Shown in pieces: positions 59,003-64,000 of a stretch of DNA of 64,000 nucleotides. Under the pieces are notes generated by a model. That model searched no databases, was not told where the DNA came from, and saw only the letters and a list, made by a program, of their open reading frames with translations. Every line of letters starts with the position of its first letter. Within the stretch, counting starts at the first letter, position 1. The DNA comes from Candidatus Pristimantibacillus lignocellulolyticus (GTDB taxonomy: Bacteria; Bacillota; Bacilli; Paenibacillales; Paenibacillaceae): assembly GCA_023639215.1 (NCBI GenBank), contig CP097899.1:3158001-3222000 (forward strand), in the 5' to 3' direction. Made by a program: the position numbers and the translations under genes.

Positions 59003-60376
59003 ATGCATATTATTGTTGTTGGCTTAAACTATCGTACTGCTCCTGTCGAAGTTAGAGAACGCTTCGCATTAGGTGAAGAGCAACTAACAGAAGCACTTTT
59101 AAAGCTAAAAAGTACAACGAGCATTATGGAATGTGTGATCGTCGCAACCTGTAATCGTACTGAAATTTATGCAATCGTTGATCGTACACAAATCTGTGGA
59201 CATTATGTAAGATTATTTATGGAACAATGGTTTGGACTGCCACGTGAGCAGTTTACAAACAGTTTATATATGTATGAGGATCATGAAGCGATTGAGCATT
59301 TATTCAAAGTTTCATGTGGTCTTGATTCGATGGTTATTGGTGAAACACAAATACTTGGACAAGTGAAGCAAGCATTTCTTGAAGCTCAGCATATGAAAAC
59401 AACGGGTACTGTATTTAATATGCTATTCAAGCAAGCGATAACTTTAGCTAAGCGTGCTCATTCTGAGACTAGAATTGGTGATAGAGCTGTATCTATTAGT
59501 TATGCTGCTGTAGAACTTGGAAAACATATCTTTGGGAATTTCGCTAACAAACAGGTGATGATTTTTGGAGCTGGTGAGACTGGAGAATTAACAGCGAAAC
59601 ATTTGCATGCCAATGGCGCATCTCAGATTAATGTCGTCAATCGTACATTAGAGAAAGCAGAGCAAGTAGCTGCTCAATTCAATGGTGTTGCTTATAACTT
59701 TGAACAAGCTAATGAGCAAATGCATCATGTGGATATTATGATTAGTTCAACTGCCGCTAAGCAGTTTGTGCTTACGTTTGAAGATGTACAAGCTATTATG
59801 GCAAAACGTCGTTCCAAGCCATTATTTATGATCGATATCGCTGTACCTCGAGATTTTGATCCGAAAATTGCAACAATTGATAATGTATTTTTATACGATA
59901 TAGATGATTTACATGGTATTGTAGAAAGTAATCTAGCACAACGCAATCAAGAAGCTACTAAGATTAATGTAATGATTCAAGAAGAGATTACCGCGTTCGA
60001 TAGTTGGTACAAAACATTAGGTGTTGTTCCACTTATTCGTGGCTTACAAACGAAAGCTGCCAATGTGCATGAAGAAACAATGGTAAGCTTATCTAATAAG
60101 CTACCTAATCTTTCAGAGCAAGAATTGAAAGTCATTCGCAAGTTAACGAAGAGCATGGTCAATCAGATGATTCAAGATCCTGTACTTCGAGTCAAAGAAT
60201 TAGCAGGAAGTAAAAAATCAGATGAAGCTATGGATCTATTCGTACAGTTATTTGATTTGAAAGAACAATTGCACGAGATGGAAAAAGCAGAGAAAAAGGT
60301 GCAAGAGACGGCTATACAAGAGCGCTCACAGTTTGTCCGTTCTGCTAAAAAACTCGCTGCGCTTGTACGCTCTTAA
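59003..60376 (+). CDS. hemA: Glutamyl-tRNA reductase
   Basis: Reduces glutamyl-tRNA to glutamate-1-semialdehyde, the first step of tetrapyrrole synthesis. It is 457 residues. The catalytic Cys is in VATCNRTEIYAI (about residue 50), SCGLDSMVIGETQILGQVK and the Rossmann loop FGAGETGELTAKHL (about 190) follow, and the C-terminal helical dimerisation domain closes the protein. The upstream TGATATAAT (58952-58960) may be its -10. First gene of the heme and siroheme operon. In B. subtilis HemX restrains HemA levels, and hemX follows here too. Confidence 0.97.
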   Translation: MHIIVVGLNYRTAPVEVRERFALGEEQLTEALLKLKSTTSIMECVIVATCNRTEIYAIVDRTQICGHYVRLFMEQWFGLPREQFTNSLYMYEDHEAIEHLFKVSCGLDSMVIGETQILGQVKQAFLEAQHMKTTGTVFNMLFKQAITLAKRAHSETRIGDRAVSISYAAVELGKHIFGNFANKQVMIFGAGETGELTAKHLHANGASQINVVNRTLEKAEQVAAQFNGVAYNFEQANEQMHHVDIMISSTAAKQFVLTFEDVQAIMAKRRSKPLFMIDIAVPRDFDPKIATIDNVFLYDIDDLHGIVESNLAQRNQEATKINVMIQEEITAFDSWYKTLGVVPLIRGLQTKAANVHEETMVSLSNKLPNLSEQELKVIRKLTKSMVNQMIQDPVLRVKELAGSKKSDEAMDLFVQLFDLKEQLHEMEKAEKKVQETAIQERSQFVRSAKKLAALVRS

Positions 60377-60439
60377 TATCGGTTTTATGCCCTATCGTTT
60401 CGAAGAATACAAAGAAGTAGAACACAGGGTGGTGCAGTG

Positions 60440-61258
60440 ATGAATATGGATTTATGGATATATGATATTTTTGTATATATCTACGCCCTGAGTCTGTTGT
60501 TTTATTTTTCTGATTTTGTTTCTGAGAATCGGAAAGCGAAGCAACTAGGCACAGGGCTACTTGTTTTTGTATGGTTAATTTCAGGAGCTTTTTTAATCTT
60601 TCGATTACTTACGGAATTACGTATGCCAGTATTTCAATTTACTACCTTTGATGTATTGCAATTATTCTCATGGATATTAATTACAGCATCATTTATTATT
60701 GGTAGATATTATAAAATCGATTTGATTGTGTTTTTTGTCAATGTTATTGGATTTTCGATTTTTGCGCTTAATATGTATAGCTCTCCGAAAGAAGGGCGAT
60801 CACTTGAGTTATGGCAAGCTACTCGCGAACTACTATATGTACATATTAGTCTTGTTATTAGTGCCTATGCTGTTTTAACTATTGGTGCTTTGTTATCGAT
60901 TATGTACCTCGTTGTACATCATAGCTTGAAACGAAAGAAATGGACAAAATGGTTGCGTAGATTTCCAAGTCTGGAAGTTATGGATCGTTCAATTGAAAGA
61001 ATGGTCGTTATTGGCGTACCACTTTTAATTATGTCTTTGGCGATTGCTACAATTTCACTAGTTGTGGAAGGAAGAGCATATTTACTGTTAGATATTCAAA
61101 TTGTGACGTCACTTTGTGCGCTTGGTATTTATGGTTACTTTATTTACCAACGGTCTGTAAATGAAAGATCAGGCCAGAAGATCGCCCAATTATATTTGCT
61201 AGCGTACGGCTTTCAATTAATTAATATGTTCTCCACTGAACTATCGGCATTTCACTAA
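60440..61258 (+). CDS. hemX: HemX-like cytochrome c assembly-family membrane protein
   Basis: A 272-residue polytopic protein with about eight membrane segments, of the CcsA/HemX family. It contains the tryptophan-rich type region near LELWQATRELLYVHISLVISAYAVL. In B. subtilis HemX lowers the amount of HemA. A role here as HemA regulator is inferred from synteny. The start is ATG 60440, preceded by GGTGG. A GTG three bases earlier is in frame. Confidence 0.85.
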   Translation: MNMDLWIYDIFVYIYALSLLFYFSDFVSENRKAKQLGTGLLVFVWLISGAFLIFRLLTELRMPVFQFTTFDVLQLFSWILITASFIIGRYYKIDLIVFFVNVIGFSIFALNMYSSPKEGRSLELWQATRELLYVHISLVISAYAVLTIGALLSIMYLVVHHSLKRKKWTKWLRRFPSLEVMDRSIERMVVIGVPLLIMSLAIATISLVVEGRAYLLLDIQIVTSLCALGIYGYFIYQRSVNERSGQKIAQLYLLAYGFQLINMFSTELSAFH

Positions 61259-61278
61259 ATGTGCAGGAGGTGACTAGA

Positions 61279-61920
61279 ATGGAACAAAACTCTCTGTACT
61301 ATCCAATGATGGTGAATTTATACGATCACAAGTGTCTCGTTGTTGGTGGAGGTATCATTGCCACGCGCAAAATTACCGGACTACTTGCAGCGGGCGCAAG
61401 CTCCATTACTATCGTCGCACCGGTTATTAGTGAATCATTGCTAGAACTACTGCTACTACACGATTCGTTAACTTGGATTCAGTCTACCTATGAAGAAACA
61501 CTGATGAAGCAGTTCACTATTGTCTTTGCAGCAACCGATGTCGTAGAACTTAATGCCACGATTACTAATGATGCATTAAACAAGGGTATACTAATATGTA
61601 ATATCAGTGATGGTGAGCAAGGAAACTTTATAACTCCAGCGACAATAAGAGAAGGTCAACTTACATTAGCGATTTCAACATCAGGAAGTAGTCCTTCTTT
61701 GACGAAACATTTGAAACGTCAACTAGAGGTTCAATTCACAAAACCTTATGCTAATGCTTTGCAATTAATGTCACGCCTTAGAGTGGATCTAGAGCGGGAT
61801 GATGTTGAGTTAACGATAAGTGCTCTAATTACTGAGCAGGCATTGCAAGAAGTACTTCAAGTTTTACCAGTAGATTATGAGATTTGGTATGAAAAATTGC
61901 GAAAGAACTTTACGACGTAA
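61279..61920 (+). CDS. Precorrin-2 dehydrogenase / siroheme-type NAD domain protein
   Basis: A 213-residue protein of the Met8p/YlnF type that oxidises precorrin-2 to sirohydrochlorin. The Rossmann loop VVGGGIIATRKITGLLAAGA (about residues 19-38) and AISTSGSSPSLTKHLKRQLE (about 128-147) are conserved. In some members it also inserts iron. It starts at ATG 61279 after GGAGGTG. It lies between hemX and hemC, while the methyltransferase that supplies precorrin-2 lies in the cobA-hemD fusion downstream. Confidence 0.88.
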   Translation: MEQNSLYYPMMVNLYDHKCLVVGGGIIATRKITGLLAAGASSITIVAPVISESLLELLLLHDSLTWIQSTYEETLMKQFTIVFAATDVVELNATITNDALNKGILICNISDGEQGNFITPATIREGQLTLAISTSGSSPSLTKHLKRQLEVQFTKPYANALQLMSRLRVDLERDDVELTISALITEQALQEVLQVLPVDYEIWYEKLRKNFTT

Positions 61921-61947
61921 GTGCATAATGAAGGTGAGGAATTAGCG

Positions 61948-62895
61948 ATGGAAGCTAGAGTCATTAAGGTTGGTACACGACAGAGTCAATTAGCATTAAC
62001 GCAATCTGGACAAGTAATTAAGCAACTTGAAGATATTTGTGAGCAACATGGATTACCTTATACTTTTGAAATACATAAGATTATTACAAAAGGCGATCAA
62101 ATACTCGATGTTACGTTATCTAAAGTAGGCGGTAAAGGATTGTTTGTAAAAGAAATCGAACAAGCACTACTTGATGGTGTGATCGATATGGCCATACACA
62201 GTATGAAAGATATGCCGTATGAGCTTCCAGAAGGGCTTATTAACGGAGCTGTACCGAAGCGCTTGTCTCCACAAGACTGCTTAGTTATGCGTAATGGAGA
62301 TTCGTTTGCTGATTTACCTCAAGGTGCTAAAGTCGGTACGAGTAGTTTGCGCAGAAGTAGTCAGTTGAAGCATGTTAGACCAGATCTTGATTTGCAATGG
62401 ATTAGAGGCAATATTGATTCTCGTATTCGCAAATTAGAAACTGAAAACTTTGACGCAATTGTACTTGCCGCGGCAGGATTATCACGAATGGGTTGGCAGG
62501 AAAAGATATCTACATTGCTTCCACTCGATGTATGTGTTCCTGCTGTTGGACAAGGCGCATTAGGTGTGCAATGCCGTCAGCAAGATGATGGAGTTGTACA
62601 GTTATTACAAATATTGAATGATGCAGATTCCGCGCTAGCTGTTGCAGCAGAACGTAGTTTTCTAGGAACACTTGAAGGTGGTTGCCAAGTACCATTAGGT
62701 GCACATTCTACTATTGTTGAACGTTCAGCAGATGGGGTGATTCTGGAATTAACAGGTATTGTCGGTTCTCCAGATGGTAAGATATTGTTAAAAGAAACTC
62801 GTCGTGGTAAGGATGCATTGCAGTTGGGAGCTGAAGTTGCCCAATTGCTGTTAGATGGTGGTGCACGTGAAATTTTAGCGGAAATTGAGGTTTAA
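61948..62895 (+). CDS. hemC: Hydroxymethylbilane synthase (porphobilinogen deaminase)
   Basis: Joins four porphobilinogen units into hydroxymethylbilane. It is 315 residues. RVIKVGTRQSQLALTQSG opens the protein, then KGLFVKEIEQALLDG and AIHSMKDMP (about residues 80-88). The Cys that binds the dipyrromethane cofactor is in LEGGCQVPLGAH (about 244). The start is ATG 61948 after GGTGAGG. The preceding stop is 27 bases upstream. Confidence 0.97.
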   Translation: MEARVIKVGTRQSQLALTQSGQVIKQLEDICEQHGLPYTFEIHKIITKGDQILDVTLSKVGGKGLFVKEIEQALLDGVIDMAIHSMKDMPYELPEGLINGAVPKRLSPQDCLVMRNGDSFADLPQGAKVGTSSLRRSSQLKHVRPDLDLQWIRGNIDSRIRKLETENFDAIVLAAAGLSRMGWQEKISTLLPLDVCVPAVGQGALGVQCRQQDDGVVQLLQILNDADSALAVAAERSFLGTLEGGCQVPLGAHSTIVERSADGVILELTGIVGSPDGKILLKETRRGKDALQLGAEVAQLLLDGGAREILAEIEV

Positions 62896-62899
62896 TTCG

Positions 62900-64000
62900 A
62901 TGAATCAGGGGAAAGTATATTTGGTCGGAGCTGGGCCGGGAGACCCTAGACTCATTACCGTCCGTGGTATGCAATGTATTCAAGAATGTACAGCAATTGT
63001 GTATGATCGCTTAGCAAGTCCGAGATTGCTTAGATACGCACCCGATCATGTGAAGCGAGTGTATGTAGGTAAGTTGCCAGATCGACATACGATGAAACAA
63101 GAAGATATTAATCAATTATTAGTTGATCTTGCTCTTGAAGGTCATACCGTAACGAGATTGAAAGGCGGAGATCCTACCATTTTCGGTCGAGTGGGGGAAG
63201 AAGCCGGATTGCTACGCCAGCATAATATTCCTTACGAAATTATTCCGGGTATTACATCTGCCATCTCAGTTCCCGCTTATGCAGGAATTCCAGTTACACA
63301 TCGGGACCATGCATCATCGTTATCGATTATTACAGGGCATGAAAGCCCTGATAAGTTAGATGTTTCAATCTATTGGGATAAAGTTACGAATGCAACAGGA
63401 ACGTTATTATTCCTTATGGGTGTTGCCAAAATTGATTATATTGCTAATCAATTGATGAAGCATGGTCGTAGTTCCGATACACCAGTAGCATTAGTCCGCT
63501 GGGGAACAACACCTGAACAAGAGACTATCGTTGGCACACTAGGTACGATTGCGGAGCAAGTTATTACTACAGGGTTCAAATCACCAGCAATCATCATCGT
63601 AGGCGATGTTGTGAAGCAACGTGAGCAACTGCAATGGTATGAGCAGATGCCATTATTCGGCATGCGCATACTAGTTACTCGTGCTAGGTCGCAAGCGAGT
63701 GAATTTGCTTCACTTATTGAGGATCTTGGTGGTGAACCTTGCGAATTCCCTGTTATTCAAGTGAACAAAAGCTCACTTCCTGAACAAATTCAAGCTATTG
63801 AACACCACTTAATGCAAGCTGAGCAGTATGACTGGCTTGTATTTACAAGTGAAAATGGTGTTAATTATTTCTTCGATTGGTTGAAACAATATAAAGTTGA
63901 TATCAGGCGCTTCAATGGTGCGAAGATAGCAGCAGTTGGACCTAAGACTAGCGAAGCGCTGATTGAACGCGGTTTGATTGTTGATCATCAAGCAACACGT
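62900..64000 (+). CDS. cobA: CobA-HemD fusion: uroporphyrinogen-III C-methyltransferase and synthase (3'-partial)
   Basis: The frame is open from ATG 62900 to the window end (367 codons). The first part, about residues 1-245, is a SAM-dependent methyltransferase: VGAGPGDPRLIT, RLKGGDPTIFGR and a loop with PGITSAISVPAYAGIP. A linker (about 245-255) leads into a uroporphyrinogen-III synthase domain (RILVTRARSQASEF, VFTSENGVNYFF), which continues outside the window. The fusion converts hydroxymethylbilane to uroporphyrinogen III and methylates it towards siroheme or corrin. Its first ATG lies four bases after the hemC stop. Confidence 0.92.
   Translation, partial: MNQGKVYLVGAGPGDPRLITVRGMQCIQECTAIVYDRLASPRLLRYAPDHVKRVYVGKLPDRHTMKQEDINQLLVDLALEGHTVTRLKGGDPTIFGRVGEEAGLLRQHNIPYEIIPGITSAISVPAYAGIPVTHRDHASSLSIITGHESPDKLDVSIYWDKVTNATGTLLFLMGVAKIDYIANQLMKHGRSSDTPVALVRWGTTPEQETIVGTLGTIAEQVITTGFKSPAIIIVGDVVKQREQLQWYEQMPLFGMRILVTRARSQASEFASLIEDLGGEPCEFPVIQVNKSSLPEQIQAIEHHLMQAEQYDWLVFTSENGVNYFFDWLKQYKVDIRRFNGAKIAAVGPKTSEALIERGLIVDHQATR

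Overview
The window is a chromosomal segment of a low-GC, endospore-forming Firmicute. A complete gerA-type germinant receptor operon, a GerM-like lipoprotein, LonB, AsnO-like asparagine synthetase, the citZ-icd-mdh cluster and the clpX-lonB-lonA-engB...hemAX order all match Bacillales. The hemA-hemX-siroheme dehydrogenase-hemC-cobA/hemD order with speD just upstream, and ispG next to clpX, point to Paenibacillaceae (inference from gene order and protein style, not from a search). Nothing here looks like a prophage, plasmid or CRISPR locus, and no transposase was seen.

Layout. 0-9 kb: 5'-truncated dnaE, a YutG/PgpA-family phosphatase, a small unknown gene, accD-accA (acetyl-CoA carboxyltransferase), pyk, an acyl-CoA thioesterase and fxsA. 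9-13 kb: convergent polyphosphate pair ppk1 and ppx. 13-19 kb: citZ, icd and mdh (TCA cycle), then recQ. 19.4-21.1 kb: a small accessory patch of decayed and unknown genes. 21-28 kb: fni (isoprenoids), the gerA operon on the minus strand behind a good sigma-G-type promoter, an MBL-fold hydrolase, a second PgpA-family paralogue and gerM. 29-33 kb: two small membrane or exported proteins, rph, rdgB and asnB. 33.5-37.4 kb: a lysine riboswitch-controlled lysP and an orphan FGGY kinase, visibly richer in G+C than their surroundings. 37.5-45.4 kb: accessory region with a TetR/DsbA-like/YdhR divergon, a MocR/PNPOx divergon, a DUF2935 protein, lipoproteins and gene fragments, ending in a tRNA-Arg. 45.5-57 kb: protein quality control (ysoA, tig, clpP, clpX, lonB, lonA, engB) with ispG inserted. 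57-64 kb: speD and the heme/siroheme operon, cut off inside a cobA-hemD fusion.

The most interesting signal is not a protein. A family of 5' leader elements recurs upstream of at least four unrelated genes (ybgC-like thioesterase, mdh, rph and the second PgpA-family gene). Each has the block TATGCTT(A/C)CGAAG, or a close variant, followed by an inverted repeat whose 3' arm ends directly before an AGGAG-type ribosome-binding site. The arm sequence differs between loci but stays self-complementary, and in three of the four loci an extra copy of the arm upstream allows two mutually exclusive hairpins. This looks like a structured cis-regulatory RNA or a repeat recruited as one. A second candidate switch lies in the speD leader, where a four-helix fold competes with a short helix that covers the speD ribosome-binding site. 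Other items of note are a canonical lysine riboswitch, a probable ATT start codon (ysoA), a 26-codon lipoprotein gene that would release a nine-residue lipopeptide, a gene broken by two homopolymer indels, and the absence of pfkA between accA and pyk.
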